Assembly: GCA_009772985.1 (NCBI GenBank)
Contig: WOUS01000011.1
Location: 1-64,000 of the forward strand
From: Anaerolineaceae bacterium
GTDB lineage: Bacteria > Chloroflexota > Anaerolineae > Anaerolineales > Villigracilaceae
Length of the DNA stretch: 64,000 nucleotides
Direction: 5' to 3'
Shown here: positions 1 to 8,856 of the stretch, piece after piece
How the letters are laid out: every line of letters begins with the position of its first letter
How positions within the stretch are numbered: position 1 is the stretch's first letter
The notes under the pieces: model-generated
Told to the model about the DNA's origin: nothing
Database searches by the model: none
What the model saw: only the letters and a program-made list of their open reading frames with translations
Translations under genes and position numbers: made by a program

Positions 1-2123
1 ACGCCCAGCCAGCGCAGGCCGCGCGGGACCGACCCGAAGGCGCGTTCCACGCCGCCCAGCCGGCTCCAGCGCACCCAGCGCCGCAGCCAGCCCGGGACCG
101 GGAGCGAGAGCGCCGCCAGTGCGGCCTCCATGTGGACCGGCAGCGGCGTGCGGGTGAAGTCGTACCGGCGGCGGCGCGCCTTCTCGCCCACGCCGACGAA
201 AACCAGCCAGGCGATCCCGGCGATGACGGCCAGGGAAATCAGGAAGAAGGCGGTCAGCCGCTGGAAGGAATTCGGCGGCGCGTCGGACCCGCTGCCTGCT
301 TCGCCGCCCGGCAGGGCCGCGCCGCCCCCGGCGGGATTCTGCTCCCCATCGTCCTGCGGGGCCGGGCTGGCGCCGGTCCCGCCTGCGTTCTCTGTCTCGA
401 CGACCGGGCGGGCGAGCGGCAGTTCGTAGGAGGTCGGCTCGAACTCTACCCAGCCGAGGCCGGGGAAGTAGACCTCCGGCCAGGCGTGGGCGTTGCGCTG
501 GCGGACGATGTGCCGGTCGGGTTCTTGGCGTTCCCCCTCTGAAAAGCCCACCGCCAGCCGCGCCGGGATGCCGATGCTGCGCAGCATCACCACCTCGGCG
601 GAGGCGTAATAATTGCAAAATCCCTCTTTGGACGCAAACAGGAACCAGGCCAGCGGGTCCTCTCCTTCGGGGGCGGGCGAGGTGATGGAGCGGTTGTAGC
701 GGATGTTGGCGCGCAGGTAATCGGTGATGGCAACCGCCTGGTCGTACGGGGTCGGAGCGTCCGCGGTGATTTGCCGGGCGAGGCCGGCGATCTCCGGCGG
801 GAAGTTCTCCGGGAGTTGCAGGTAGCGGTCGGCGACCCAGGCCGGGTAATCGGTCCCGGCGGCGCGTAAGCGGACCTCGGACGGGTTGGCGACGGCGGCC
901 AGGATCGTGTACGTCTCGCCGGGCTGGATGGGCGGCTCCACGCTGATGAGCAGCGGATCCACGAGTTCATCCAAAATGGGGAGATACGCCAGCGTGGCCG
1001 GGCGGCTGACCCACACCGGTCGTGTTGGGGTGGCAAGGATGGAAATGCGGTTCCCGGCGGAAAAGACGAATTCGGCAGCCGGCCATTGCACGGCGTCCGA
1101 AGTGAGCGGGATCGGGCGGTATGGCAGGAGCGCGCGCTCCGGCGCGAAGGCGCTGTACCATTGGCCGTCCTGGTATTCGTCGTACGTGCGCACGAGCCAG
1201 TAATAGCGCGTGACTCCCAGCGTGGCCGGGACGCGCACGGTGAACATCACCGTGTCTCCGGACGCGCCGGTCTGGCCGAGGGTCAGGCTGTCGCCGTAAA
1301 AATCAGCGAGGGGGATGTCGGCTGCGTGTTTCAGCCCGGCCACTGCATTGCCCAGGTTCTCGCGGGCTTCTTTCCAGGGACGGGTGATATTAGTCCACAG
1401 GCTTCTGGCGGCGGCGAGCGGCCGGGCGGGGCTGGGCGTCACCCAAGCCAGCAGGATGACGGCCAGCGCGGCGGCGGTCAGGCCGATGGCCAGGTCCGTG
1501 GTGGAGGCGGAGGAGATCCAGACCCGCTGTTCGTCCCAGAAGCGGCGCTTGCCGGTGTAGTTCACCCGTCCGAGCAGGAGCAGGCTGACGAAGAGGTAGA
1601 AGGCCAGCAGGCCGATGCGCGCCCCGCTCCAGTTATCGTACAGTTGGACGAGGAACATGACGATCCCGGCCGGCAGGATACTGCCGAGGGTACTGGCCTT
1701 GCGCGTCAGGGCAAAGGAGGCGTGCAGACCGAGCATCCAGTAGATCACGGCGGCAAACGCGATGAAGAGCAGCGGATCTTCAACCGGCTGGCGGGAGAAG
1801 AACAGGCCAAACGAGACTCCCAGACGTCCGCCTAGGCTGGCGAGGCGTTCCTGCCAGGCCACGCTGGGATACTGCGCCGCGCCCAGCGCCCACGGGACCA
1901 CCGTCAGGCTGTAGCCGAGACTCAGCAGATAGACGCCGGCGCGTTTGAAGCGGCTGACGCCCAGGGCGAGGCCGAGCGCCGCGCCGAGCAGGGTCAGCGT
2001 GAGCGTGACGCCCAGGCCCTTGGTCCAGCCGGTGGCGGCGAGGCGTTCGGCGGAGGTCAGCAGGGCCAGCGTCAGGAGCAGGGTGGCGGGAAAATCCCAG
2101 CGCGGCGGGGCTGCGCGTTTCAT
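1..2123 (-). CDS. Transglutaminase-like membrane protein (TgpA type), C-terminus beyond the window edge
   Basis: I translated the minus strand from ATG at 2123; the frame stays open to base 1, so the 3' end is missing. The N-terminal ~210 residues hold several hydrophobic segments. A soluble domain follows, with a transglutaminase-like core: Cys503 in GFCNYYASAEVVMLRSIGIP, His546 in RNAHAWPEVYF, and Glu562 in GWVEFEPT where many family members have Asp. A Gly/Pro-rich linker and a further transmembrane segment (~residues 610-630) come next. This order matches the TgpA/DUF3488 family, membrane proteins with an extracytoplasmic transglutaminase fold whose substrates are mostly unknown. The start is supported by a -35/-10 promoter ending 6 nt before the ATG, which implies a leaderless mRNA. 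Family call is firm; function is open. Confidence 0.85.
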   Translation of the reverse strand, partial: MKRAAPPRWDFPATLLLTLALLTSAERLAATGWTKGLGVTLTLTLLGAALGLALGVSRFKRAGVYLLSLGYSLTVVPWALGAAQYPSVAWQERLASLGGRLGVSFGLFFSRQPVEDPLLFIAFAAVIYWMLGLHASFALTRKASTLGSILPAGIVMFLVQLYDNWSGARIGLLAFYLFVSLLLLGRVNYTGKRRFWDEQRVWISSASTTDLAIGLTAAALAVILLAWVTPSPARPLAAARSLWTNITRPWKEARENLGNAVAGLKHAADIPLADFYGDSLTLGQTGASGDTVMFTVRVPATLGVTRYYWLVRTYDEYQDGQWYSAFAPERALLPYRPIPLTSDAVQWPAAEFVFSAGNRISILATPTRPVWVSRPATLAYLPILDELVDPLLISVEPPIQPGETYTILAAVANPSEVRLRAAGTDYPAWVADRYLQLPENFPPEIAGLARQITADAPTPYDQAVAITDYLRANIRYNRSITSPAPEGEDPLAWFLFASKEGFCNYYASAEVVMLRSIGIPARLAVGFSEGERQEPDRHIVRQRNAHAWPEVYFPGLGWVEFEPTSYELPLARPVVETENAGGTGASPAPQDDGEQNPAGGGAALPGGEAGSGSDAPPNSFQRLTAFFLISLAVIAGIAWLVFVGVGEKARRRRYDFTRTPLPVHMEAALAALSLPVPGWLRRWVRWSRLGGVERAFGSVPRGLRWLG

Positions 2124-2129
2124 GCTTTG

Positions 2130-2159
2130 AGTGTACAATAAAAATCACCAAACCGTCAA
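2130..2159 (-). promoter_or_regulatory. Promoter of the transglutaminase-like gene (leaderless)
   Basis: On the minus strand TTGACG (2154-2159) is followed after 18 nt by TACACT (2130-2135). Only 6 nt separate the -10 box from the ATG, so transcription should start at or next to the A of the start codon. Confidence 0.55.
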
Positions 2160-2178
2160 TTGCAAAGGAGAATGGATT

Positions 2179-3141
2179 ATGAACAGCATTTTCGATCTCG
2201 GCATCCGGTTGATCGTCGTCATCCAGGGACTGGGGAGTTGGCTGGAAACGCCGATGGAGATCTTCTCGTTCCTCGGAACGGAGGATTTCTTTATGATCCT
2301 CCTGCCGGTGCTCTACTGGTGCGTGGATTCCAAACTGGGCATCCGCGTGGCGTTCGTGCTGCTGCTCAGCACAGGCGTGAACGACGCCCTGAAACTGGCC
2401 TTCCACTGGCCGCGCCCGTACTGGTACAGCGCGGAGGTGAACCGCTTTGCCGCCGAAACCTCCTTCGGCATCCCCTCCGGCCATTCGCAAACCGCCTTTG
2501 CTGTCTGGGGCATGATGGCGGCCTGGCTGAAGAAGTGGTGGGCCTGGCTGGCGGCGGGACTGATCGTCTTCTTCATCGGGTTCTCACGCCTCTACCTGGG
2601 CGTGCATTTCCCGCACGATGTGCTGTTCGGATGGCTGGTGGGTGGACTCCTGCTCTGGCTGACGGTGCGCTTCTGGGACCCCGTGGCCGCCCGGCTGAAG
2701 AAGATGTCCTTCGGCGGGCAGGCGCTGGCGGCCTTCCTCGCCTCGCTGGCGCTCATCCTGCTCCCGCTCATCCCGTATCTCTGGCTGACGCTCACCAGCT
2801 GGCAGCCGGACCCGGCCTGGGCATCCTTCGCCTCCGAAGCCGTGACCCTGGGCGGCGCCTTCACCTCCGCCGGGACGCTCTTCGGGCTGGGCGTGGGACT
2901 GGCCTGGCTGGAGCGGCAGGGCGGATTCAAGACCTCCGGCGCGTGGTGGAAACTGATCCTGCGCTTCCTGCTCGGCGTGGCCGGTGTGCTGATCATCCGC
3001 TACGGGCTGAAGTTCGTCTTCCCCGAGGGCGAGACCGTGCTGGCGTATTCCCTGCGCTACCTTCGTTACGCGCTGATCGGCGCGTGGGTGGCGGGCGGCG
3101 CGCCGTGGATCTTCCTGCGCCTGAAACTGGCCGAGAAGTAA
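2179..3141 (+). CDS. PAP2-family membrane phosphatase
   Basis: This is a membrane protein of 320 residues in the phosphatidic acid phosphatase type 2 superfamily, which removes phosphate from lipid phosphates such as undecaprenyl pyrophosphate or phosphatidate. The three phosphatase motifs are visible in order: a KxxFHWPRP block, then PSGHSQ, then SRLYLGVHFPHD. The C-terminal half adds hydrophobic helices of unknown role. I chose ATG 2179 because AAGGAG lies 8 nt upstream; an in-frame ATG at 2131 has no ribosome binding site and lies in the divergent promoter region. Its exact lipid substrate cannot be read from sequence. Confidence 0.85.
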   Translation: MNSIFDLGIRLIVVIQGLGSWLETPMEIFSFLGTEDFFMILLPVLYWCVDSKLGIRVAFVLLLSTGVNDALKLAFHWPRPYWYSAEVNRFAAETSFGIPSGHSQTAFAVWGMMAAWLKKWWAWLAAGLIVFFIGFSRLYLGVHFPHDVLFGWLVGGLLLWLTVRFWDPVAARLKKMSFGGQALAAFLASLALILLPLIPYLWLTLTSWQPDPAWASFASEAVTLGGAFTSAGTLFGLGVGLAWLERQGGFKTSGAWWKLILRFLLGVAGVLIIRYGLKFVFPEGETVLAYSLRYLRYALIGAWVAGGAPWIFLRLKLAEK

Positions 3142-3158
3142 ACCGCGCTTTGCGGTTT
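3140..3158 (+). terminator. Short hairpin after the PAP2 gene
   Basis: AAACCGC and GCGGTTT form a 7-bp stem overlapping the stop codon. The T-tract is weak (CATTACAGTTTT), so termination may be partial. Confidence 0.35.
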
Positions 3159-3168
3159 CATTACAGTT

Positions 3169-3199
3169 TTGTAATCGGGCGCACGGCCTTTGATATAAT
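3169..3199 (+). promoter_or_regulatory. Candidate promoter of the Ser/Thr kinase gene
   Basis: A good -10 box (TATAAT, 3194-3199) has a TTGTAA at 3169-3174. The 19-nt spacing is longer than optimal. It leaves a 5' UTR of about 28 nt. Confidence 0.4.
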
Positions 3200-3233
3200 C
3201 GGGCTGTTGTGTGAAAGGCATTGAACGCAGACC

Positions 3234-5327
3234 ATGACTCTCGAACGCGGCACTCTCCTGCATAAACGTTACCGGATCGTGGAAATCCTTGGCCAGGGCG
3301 GCATGGGGTCTGTCTACCGCGCCGTGGATGAGAACCTGGGCGTGGAGGTGGCCGTCAAGGACAACCTCTTCACCACCGAAGAATACGCCCGCCAGTTCCG
3401 CCTGGAGGCGGTCATCCTGGCCAGCCTGCGCCACACCAACCTGCCGCGCGTCACCGACCACTTCGTCATCGGCGAGCAGGGGCAGTATCTCATCATGGAT
3501 TACATCGAAGGGGAGGACCTGCGCCAGCGTATGGAGCGCCAGGGGACGATCACGGAAGAGGAAGCCATCCTCATCGGCGCGGCGATGTGCGACGCCCTCC
3601 AGTACCTGCACACGCGCAAGCCCCCCATCGTCCACCGCGACCTGAAGCCCGGCAACGTCAAGATCACGCCGGAGGGACACGTCTATCTGGTGGACTTCGG
3701 TCTCGCCAAGTTGGTGCGCGGCAACCAGGCCACCACCACCGGGGCGCGCGCCATGACCCCCGGCTATTCCCCGCCCGAGCAGTATGGCACCGCCCGCACC
3801 GACCCGCGCTCCGACATCTACTCGCTCGGCGCCACGCTCTACGCCGCCCTGACCGGCGTCATCCCCGAAGACGGCCTGGCGCGCGCCATGGACAACGTGG
3901 AACTGACGCCGCTGCGCAAACGCAACCCGAAGGCCTCGCGCCGCCTGGCGCAGGTCATCGAAAAAGCCATGTCCGTCCGCCCGGACGACCGTTACCAGAG
4001 CGCGGACGATTTCAGATGCGAGCTGCTCTCCTCGAACATCAAGACCCAGAAGATGGACGGCGAGATCATCGTCGAGCCTCCGCCGCAGGCCCCGGAACCA
4101 CAGGAAGGGGAAGACGAGAAACCGAGCGGGAAGCCCGCCAGGAGCCATCTCCTTCCGCCCTCCCAGCCCCCCGCCGCGCCGCCCCCCGCCAAACACAGCG
4201 CCGGTTTCTGGGTCTCCTTCTCCTTCTTCCTGCTGACCGTCCTGGCCGCGCTGGTGGCGCTGATCGTTTTCTGGACGCCCATCTCGACCGCCATCCTTGG
4301 CCCGGCAGACTCGCCAACCCCCAGAGCGGACCTCGGGCCTGCCGCGACCCATACATTCCTGCCCGCGCCCTCCCCCACGCTCCACCCGACCGATACGCCC
4401 CTGCCAACCCAGACGCAGGCGCCCGCCGAGACTCCCGTCCCAACCGAGACGCTCACGCCCACCGTCACGCCGCAGGGCGGCGGGGCCGGCCAGGTCGCCT
4501 TCGTCTCCGACCGGGCGGGTTCGCCGCAGATCTTCCTCATGTATGCCGACGGCAGCGGCCAGCGCCAGATCACCAACCTGCCCGACGGCGCCTGCCAGCC
4601 AGACTGGTCGCCGGGCGGGGAGCAGATCGTATTCGTCTCCCCGTGCCTGGAGCGGAAGGATGCCTACCCCGGCGCGCACATGTTCGTCATGAACGCCGAC
4701 GGCAGCGGCATCGTCCCCCTGTTGGCCTCGGAAGCCGGCGACTACGACCCGGCCTGGTCGCCTGACGGTACGCGCATCGCCTTCACCTCCGTGCGCAACG
4801 GCTATCCCCAAATCTACATCCTGAACCTTGGCGACAACTCGGCGGCGCGGGTGGAGATGGATACGGAAATCCAGGAAGCACGCCAGCCCGCCTGGTCCCC
4901 CACCGGCACGCAGATCCTGTATACCGTCCGGCGGGTGGACGTGCTGCAGATCTGGGTGATGAGCGACGCCGGCGCCGGCCAGACGCAACTGGTGCGCAGC
5001 GGCAGCGAATACTTCGACTTCCTGCCCGCCTGGTCCCCGGACGGACAGACCATCATCTTCACCCAGTCCCGGGGGCCGCTGACCATTGGCTGGCTGATGG
5101 GCCTGCGCTACGAGAATCGCGGGACGCAGGACGCCGCCCGCGTCAACAACGGCCTGTATGCCATTGATGTGGACTTTTCGCCCGACGGCCAGTGGATCAT
5201 CTTCGAGACCTCCGACAGCGGCCAGTATGATATCGTCATCATGCAGGCGGTTGGGAAGGGACGCGTCCTCCTGACCAGCGATCCCGCCAACGACTTCGAC
5301 CCGGCCTGGCGTCCCATCGGACCGTGA
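3234..5327 (+). CDS. Transmembrane Ser/Thr protein kinase with C-terminal TolB/WD40-like beta-propeller
   Basis: This 697-residue Hanks-type kinase has a cytoplasmic catalytic domain at residues ~10-265: glycine loop GQGGMGSVYRA at 20-30, Lys42 in EVAVKD, HRDLKPGN with Asp136, DFGLAK with Asp154, and a GYSPPEQYG activation segment. A Pro-rich stretch leads to one transmembrane helix (~325-347), then a Thr/Pro-rich linker. The extracytoplasmic part (~420-697) carries six PD40/TolB-type blades, each marked by variants of DPAWSPDGTRIAFTS. PknB homologues usually have PASTA domains here, so the propeller probably senses a different ligand. It stands alone between two terminators. Confidence 0.93.
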   Translation: MTLERGTLLHKRYRIVEILGQGGMGSVYRAVDENLGVEVAVKDNLFTTEEYARQFRLEAVILASLRHTNLPRVTDHFVIGEQGQYLIMDYIEGEDLRQRMERQGTITEEEAILIGAAMCDALQYLHTRKPPIVHRDLKPGNVKITPEGHVYLVDFGLAKLVRGNQATTTGARAMTPGYSPPEQYGTARTDPRSDIYSLGATLYAALTGVIPEDGLARAMDNVELTPLRKRNPKASRRLAQVIEKAMSVRPDDRYQSADDFRCELLSSNIKTQKMDGEIIVEPPPQAPEPQEGEDEKPSGKPARSHLLPPSQPPAAPPPAKHSAGFWVSFSFFLLTVLAALVALIVFWTPISTAILGPADSPTPRADLGPAATHTFLPAPSPTLHPTDTPLPTQTQAPAETPVPTETLTPTVTPQGGGAGQVAFVSDRAGSPQIFLMYADGSGQRQITNLPDGACQPDWSPGGEQIVFVSPCLERKDAYPGAHMFVMNADGSGIVPLLASEAGDYDPAWSPDGTRIAFTSVRNGYPQIYILNLGDNSAARVEMDTEIQEARQPAWSPTGTQILYTVRRVDVLQIWVMSDAGAGQTQLVRSGSEYFDFLPAWSPDGQTIIFTQSRGPLTIGWLMGLRYENRGTQDAARVNNGLYAIDVDFSPDGQWIIFETSDSGQYDIVIMQAVGKGRVLLTSDPANDFDPAWRPIGP

Positions 5328-5348
5328 GCCGGCCTGCCGTTAAACCAG

Positions 5349-5382
5349 CCTCCCGCAGAAATCCTGCGGGAGGTTTTCGTTT
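5349..5382 (+). terminator. Intrinsic terminator of the kinase gene
   Basis: CCTCCCGCAG and CTGCGGGAGG form a perfect 10-bp stem with a 5-nt loop, followed by TTTTCGTTT. The same stem sequence recurs at 63401-63427. Confidence 0.85.
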
Positions 5383-5391
5383 GGGCGGTGG

Positions 5392-5410
5392 CGCAAGATA
5401 ATATCTTGCG
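5392..5410. repeat. CGCAA-type perfect palindrome
   Basis: CGCAAGATA and TATCTTGCG pair around a single A. The palindrome directly abuts the stop codon of the PBP gene (5411-5413). A related palindrome built on GCGCAA/TTGCGC lies before tRNA-Leu at 23051-23071. Confidence 0.6.
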
Positions 5411-8400
5411 TTACGTGCCGGTCGCCACCGGCGTGACCGTGGGCGTATCGGTCGGCGGGACGGGGGTATCGGTGGGCGCAACAGGCGTGGGCGTCTCGGT
5501 CGAGGTGGGCGTCGGTGAGGGGGTCTCGGTTGGCGTGGGCGTCTCGGTCGGGGTGGGCGTCGGCGAGGGGGTCTCGGTGGGGGTCGGGGTGGGCGTCGGC
5601 AGGCGCAGGTTCAGGCGGACGCGCTTCTCGGCGTACCCGCCGTTGGTGCTCAACAGGTAGATGCGCAGGGTGACGACCGTCCCTTTGACGGCGCTCAAAT
5701 CCCACGAGTAGACGTTCGTGGCCGTGGGGTACTGCGCCGTGGTCGGGTGCAGCAGGTAGGTCCAGTTGCGCCCGTCGGTGCTGTAATCCAGCAGGAAGGA
5801 TTTGAAATTCCCGCCGCTGGCGATCACGCTGATGTCGAGCGGGTTGGCGGCGACCTCCATGTTGTCGCGCAGGCCGACCAATTCAAGACGCGGGCGCGGG
5901 TCGGCGGAGGTGCATTCGCGCACCGGGGCGAAGATGACGGTTTCAGGGAAGCCCATCGTGCGATACCAGAGTTGTCCGTCCGGTTTATTGCGGATCCAAT
6001 CCTGGGCGAAGGGATCGGCCGCGTTCAGCACCACGAAATCCTTGGTGTATTCGGAGCATTGCCCTGAGGCGCGCAGGTTGGTCCACGTGTCGAGCGTCAC
6101 CTTCTGCCAGAGGTCCTGGCTGGCGGGCAGGGGCGGCTGGCCGGAGGCGAAGTATTCGCTGCGCTGGTTCGGGCACCACTGCGACGGCTCGGCGCCCGAT
6201 TCGACGCAGATGACCCGGGTCTCGATGCCGGCCGGCGGGAGGAAGGGCGTGGGGTTGCCGCCGGTCAATTGCTGGATGGCAGCGGTCATGAAATGCGCCC
6301 AGACGGGCGCCGCGCCGCTCAGGCCGGTGGTGCGTTCCATCGAGGTGTAGTCGGCGTTCCCCACCCAGACGCCCACCGCCAGGTCCGGGGTGTAGCCGAG
6401 CGTCCAGTTGTCGTAGACGTTGTGCGTATCGGCGCCTTTGGGGTCCCCGGCCGTGCCGGTCTTGACCGCCGCCGGGAAGGGCAGGTTCAGGATCGAGTTC
6501 GAGCCGAACATGGGGGCGCGGGCGGAATTGTCCGAGAGGATGGACGAGATCAGGAAGGCGTGCTCGGCGCGCACCACCTGCTCGCCGGGCGGCGGCTCGT
6601 ACTGGTAGACCACCTTGCCGGTGTGATCCACGATCTTGAGGATCGCCACGGTCGGCACCCGCTTCCCGCCGTTGGCAAGGACGGCGAAGCCGCCGGTCAT
6701 CTCCAGCAGGCTGACCTCGCCGCCTCCCAGGGTGAGCGACATGCCGTAGTCGTCGCGCGTCAGGCTGGTGAAGCCCAGACGTTCAGTCATGGCGACCAGT
6801 CCGCCGTCGCCGTAGATGCCGGTGAATTGCAGGGTCTTGACGGCGGGGATGTTGTACGAGTTCGCCAGCGCCGTGCGGACGGTGACCGGGCCGTGGGACT
6901 TCCCGTCGTAGTTGACCGGCGCGTACGGCTCGCGCGGGTCGTTCGGGTCGCCGGAGGGCGGGAACTCCGACGGCACGTCCCAGATGAGCGTGGCGGGCGT
7001 CCAGCCTTTCTCGAAGGCGGCCAGGTAGGTGAACGGTTTGATGGACGATCCCGGTTGGCGTGTGGGGCTGACGGCCATGTTGACCTGCCCGGAGATGGCA
7101 ACGTTGTAGAAATCGGCCGAGCCAACCATTGCCAGGATCTCGCCCGTGGAGGGGCGGATGGCGACCAGCGCCCCGTCGGTGACGTGGCGGTCAGCCAGGG
7201 CGGACACCTGGTCGCTGACCATCTGCTGGGCAATATCCTGCAGGCCGGGGTCGAGCGTGGTGTAGACGGTGAAGCCGGAGCGGTAGATGGTCTGCGGGTC
7301 GTACTGCGCTTCCAGTTGGGCGCGCACGTACTGCACCCAGTGCGGGTAGCGCATGTCCACGCTCACCGGCCGGAACTGGTAGTTCTGCATCTCGCTGACC
7401 GCCTGCGCGGCCGTGGCGGCGTCCACGCAGATCGGTTCCGGGTTGTTGCTGACGTAGATGCAGTTGCGCTCCGCGCTCAACTGGACCATCAGCACCGCCA
7501 CTTCCTGGTTGCGTCTCAGCGTCTCGTCGCGGTTGGTGTGGATGTCGTACACGCCGGGGGCCTGCGGCAGGCCGGCCAGGAAGGCCGCCTCGCCAAGCGT
7601 CAACTGGTTGGCAGACTTGCCGAAATAGGTCTCGGCGGCGGCCTCGATGCCGTAGGCCAGGCTGCCGTAGTAGATCTCGTTCAGGTAGAGTTCGAGGATC
7701 TCGTCCTTGCTGTAGCGGCGGGTGATCTCGGCGGCCAGGATGATCTCACGGATCTTGCGCAGGTACGTGCGCTGGCCGCGTTCCTCCGGCGACAGGAGCA
7801 GGATGCGCGCCAACTGCTGGGTGATGGTCGAAGCCCCGCCGCCCTCCCCGCCGGTGGTCAGGTTGACCCACAGGGCGCGGGCGATGGCGATGGGATCGAA
7901 GCCGGGGTGCGAGTAGAAATCCTTATCCTCGGTGGCAATGGTTGCGGCCACCAGGTAGGGCGAGATCTCGTCGAGCGTCACGTAGGTGCGCCGCCCGGCG
8001 TTGGGGTCGAGGATCTCGTAGAGCAGGTTGCCGTTCCGGTCGAGGATGCGCGTCGTCTCGAACTGTGAGGCGCGCGCCCGCAGGTCTTCCACGCTGGGCA
8101 GGGTGGAGGCGATGGCGTAGTATTCGTAAATGCCGAAGGTCAGCAGGAGCAGTGTGAGGACGACCAGGGCGAAGATGGAGGCGATGACGCCGCGCAGGAA
8201 ACAGCCCAACGCCCGCTTCCTGCCCGTCCGTTTGCGCGCCGGCGGGCGTTTCGCGGTCGGCGTGTGTTCGTAAGCCGCGGGCGTGACGCGCGTGGCGGCC
8301 AGGTCCACCTCCTCCACGCGCTGCGGGAGCGGCTCGTCCGGCGCGGGCGGCGCGGCCGGGCGGATGACGCGCACGCGCGTCTGGCCGGTCGGCGTGACCG

Positions 8401-8485
8401 GTTCGGGAGGCGGCTCCGCCTGCGTCTCGGCTTCCGATTCGGTCAGGCGGCGGATTTTCACGCGGGGGTCTTCGGGGCTGGGCAT
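5411..8485 (-). CDS. Class A penicillin-binding protein (transglycosylase/transpeptidase)
   Basis: This bifunctional 1024-residue peptidoglycan synthase polymerises glycan strands and cross-links peptides outside the membrane. A basic, Pro-rich cytoplasmic tail precedes one transmembrane helix (~95-118). The GT51 transglycosylase follows, with ATEDKDFYSHPGFD as the catalytic Glu block and the STITQQLAR block. The transpeptidase has Ser480-x-x-Lys483 in GSSIKP, an SYN-like ANSYN, and KTGTAG. An Ig-like region and a tail of about 60 residues of near-perfect Thr/Pro repeats end the protein. The Thr/Pro tail makes the antisense strand look like a repeat array; it is coding. ATG 8485 sits 6 nt after an extended -10 box. 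Confidence 0.94.
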   Translation of the reverse strand: MPSPEDPRVKIRRLTESEAETQAEPPPEPVTPTGQTRVRVIRPAAPPAPDEPLPQRVEEVDLAATRVTPAAYEHTPTAKRPPARKRTGRKRALGCFLRGVIASIFALVVLTLLLLTFGIYEYYAIASTLPSVEDLRARASQFETTRILDRNGNLLYEILDPNAGRRTYVTLDEISPYLVAATIATEDKDFYSHPGFDPIAIARALWVNLTTGGEGGGASTITQQLARILLLSPEERGQRTYLRKIREIILAAEITRRYSKDEILELYLNEIYYGSLAYGIEAAAETYFGKSANQLTLGEAAFLAGLPQAPGVYDIHTNRDETLRRNQEVAVLMVQLSAERNCIYVSNNPEPICVDAATAAQAVSEMQNYQFRPVSVDMRYPHWVQYVRAQLEAQYDPQTIYRSGFTVYTTLDPGLQDIAQQMVSDQVSALADRHVTDGALVAIRPSTGEILAMVGSADFYNVAISGQVNMAVSPTRQPGSSIKPFTYLAAFEKGWTPATLIWDVPSEFPPSGDPNDPREPYAPVNYDGKSHGPVTVRTALANSYNIPAVKTLQFTGIYGDGGLVAMTERLGFTSLTRDDYGMSLTLGGGEVSLLEMTGGFAVLANGGKRVPTVAILKIVDHTGKVVYQYEPPPGEQVVRAEHAFLISSILSDNSARAPMFGSNSILNLPFPAAVKTGTAGDPKGADTHNVYDNWTLGYTPDLAVGVWVGNADYTSMERTTGLSGAAPVWAHFMTAAIQQLTGGNPTPFLPPAGIETRVICVESGAEPSQWCPNQRSEYFASGQPPLPASQDLWQKVTLDTWTNLRASGQCSEYTKDFVVLNAADPFAQDWIRNKPDGQLWYRTMGFPETVIFAPVRECTSADPRPRLELVGLRDNMEVAANPLDISVIASGGNFKSFLLDYSTDGRNWTYLLHPTTAQYPTATNVYSWDLSAVKGTVVTLRIYLLSTNGGYAEKRVRLNLRLPTPTPTPTETPSPTPTPTETPTPTETPSPTPTSTETPTPVAPTDTPVPPTDTPTVTPVATGT

Positions 8486-8491
8486 GGATGA

Positions 8492-8500
8492 ATTCTAGCA
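8492..8500 (-). promoter_or_regulatory. Extended -10 promoter of the PBP gene (leaderless)
   Basis: TGCTAGAAT on the minus strand fits an extended -10 (TGnTATAAT). The ATG begins 6 nt later, so the mRNA should lack a leader. No convincing -35 box is seen. Confidence 0.45.
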
Positions 8501-8508
8501 CAAAACCT

Positions 8509-8537
8509 TTGACTTCTTTTCCAACTACCTATACAAT
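8509..8537 (+). promoter_or_regulatory. Promoter of the MBOAT/SGNH cassette
   Basis: TTGACT (8509-8514), a 17-nt spacer and TACAAT (8532-8537) make a good vegetative promoter. Transcription from it would run through the structured region at 8569-8701 before reaching the first gene. Confidence 0.65.
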
Positions 8538-8568
8538 CAACGGGATGGACGAAGGGTTCGAGTCTTAC

Positions 8569-8701
8569 CGCGAAGACGCGCCCCCAAAAAGCGGGGGCAG
8601 GCAGCCGCGAAGGAAACATCAAATTCGCGAAGGAACCCTTCGCGGCCCCAAAGAATCTTAGCGCCCGCCTGCCCCCGCTCTATGGGGGTCGCCGCTTCGC
8701 G
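8569..8701 (+). other. Large nested inverted repeat in the leader of the acyltransferase cassette
   Basis: Outer arms 8569-8602 and about 8664-8701 pair imperfectly along about 35 bp; both contain CGCGAAG and GCGGGGGCAGGC or their complements. An inner pair CCGCGAAGG (8605-8613) and CCTTCGCGG (8637-8645) nests inside. In RNA this would be a long hairpin ending about 15 nt before the ribosome binding site GGAG (8716-8719). It could be a regulatory leader or a MITE-like repeat that landed in the 5' UTR; there is no U-tract, so it is not an obvious terminator. Confidence 0.6.
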
Positions 8702-8727
8702 TTGAATCTTTGTCTGGAGACCACGCC

Positions 8728-8856
8728 ATGCCCCCCCTGCTCAAGCGCATCTTCTCGCGTGAAAACCTGCTGGCCCTGCTGCTCAGCCTGATCCTGACCG
8801 CCCTGGTGATCTTCACCGCCGGGACTTCGCCAACCTGGATCTACCAGGGCTTCTGA
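8728..8856 (+). CDS. DltX-like membrane microprotein (42 aa) with C-terminal WIYQGF motif
   Basis: This small ORF starts at ATG 8728, with GGAG 8 nt upstream. Its TGA overlaps the ATG of the MBOAT gene by one base (TGATG), so the two are translationally coupled. The product has a short basic N-terminus (LLKRIFSRE), one hydrophobic helix (~residues 13-31) and a polar end reading TWIYQGF. DltX, the microprotein of the teichoic acid D-alanylation operon, has the same size, one helix, and a C-terminal FIYNEF motif whose Tyr works with the MBOAT protein DltB. The match at [F/W]-I-Y-x-x-F and the position before an MBOAT gene support a DltX-like role as acyl carrier. Homology cannot be proven by eye at this length. 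Confidence 0.7.
   Translation: MPPLLKRIFSRENLLALLLSLILTALVIFTAGTSPTWIYQGF

Noticed and set aside
3066-4988. 640-codon open frame on the minus strand
   Set aside because: Antisense of the Ser/Thr kinase, whose catalytic motifs are intact on the plus strand.
5411-5600. Repeat array that could be taken for CRISPR or a minisatellite
   Set aside because: It encodes the Thr/Pro-rich tail of the PBP; no spacer structure and no cas genes in the window.
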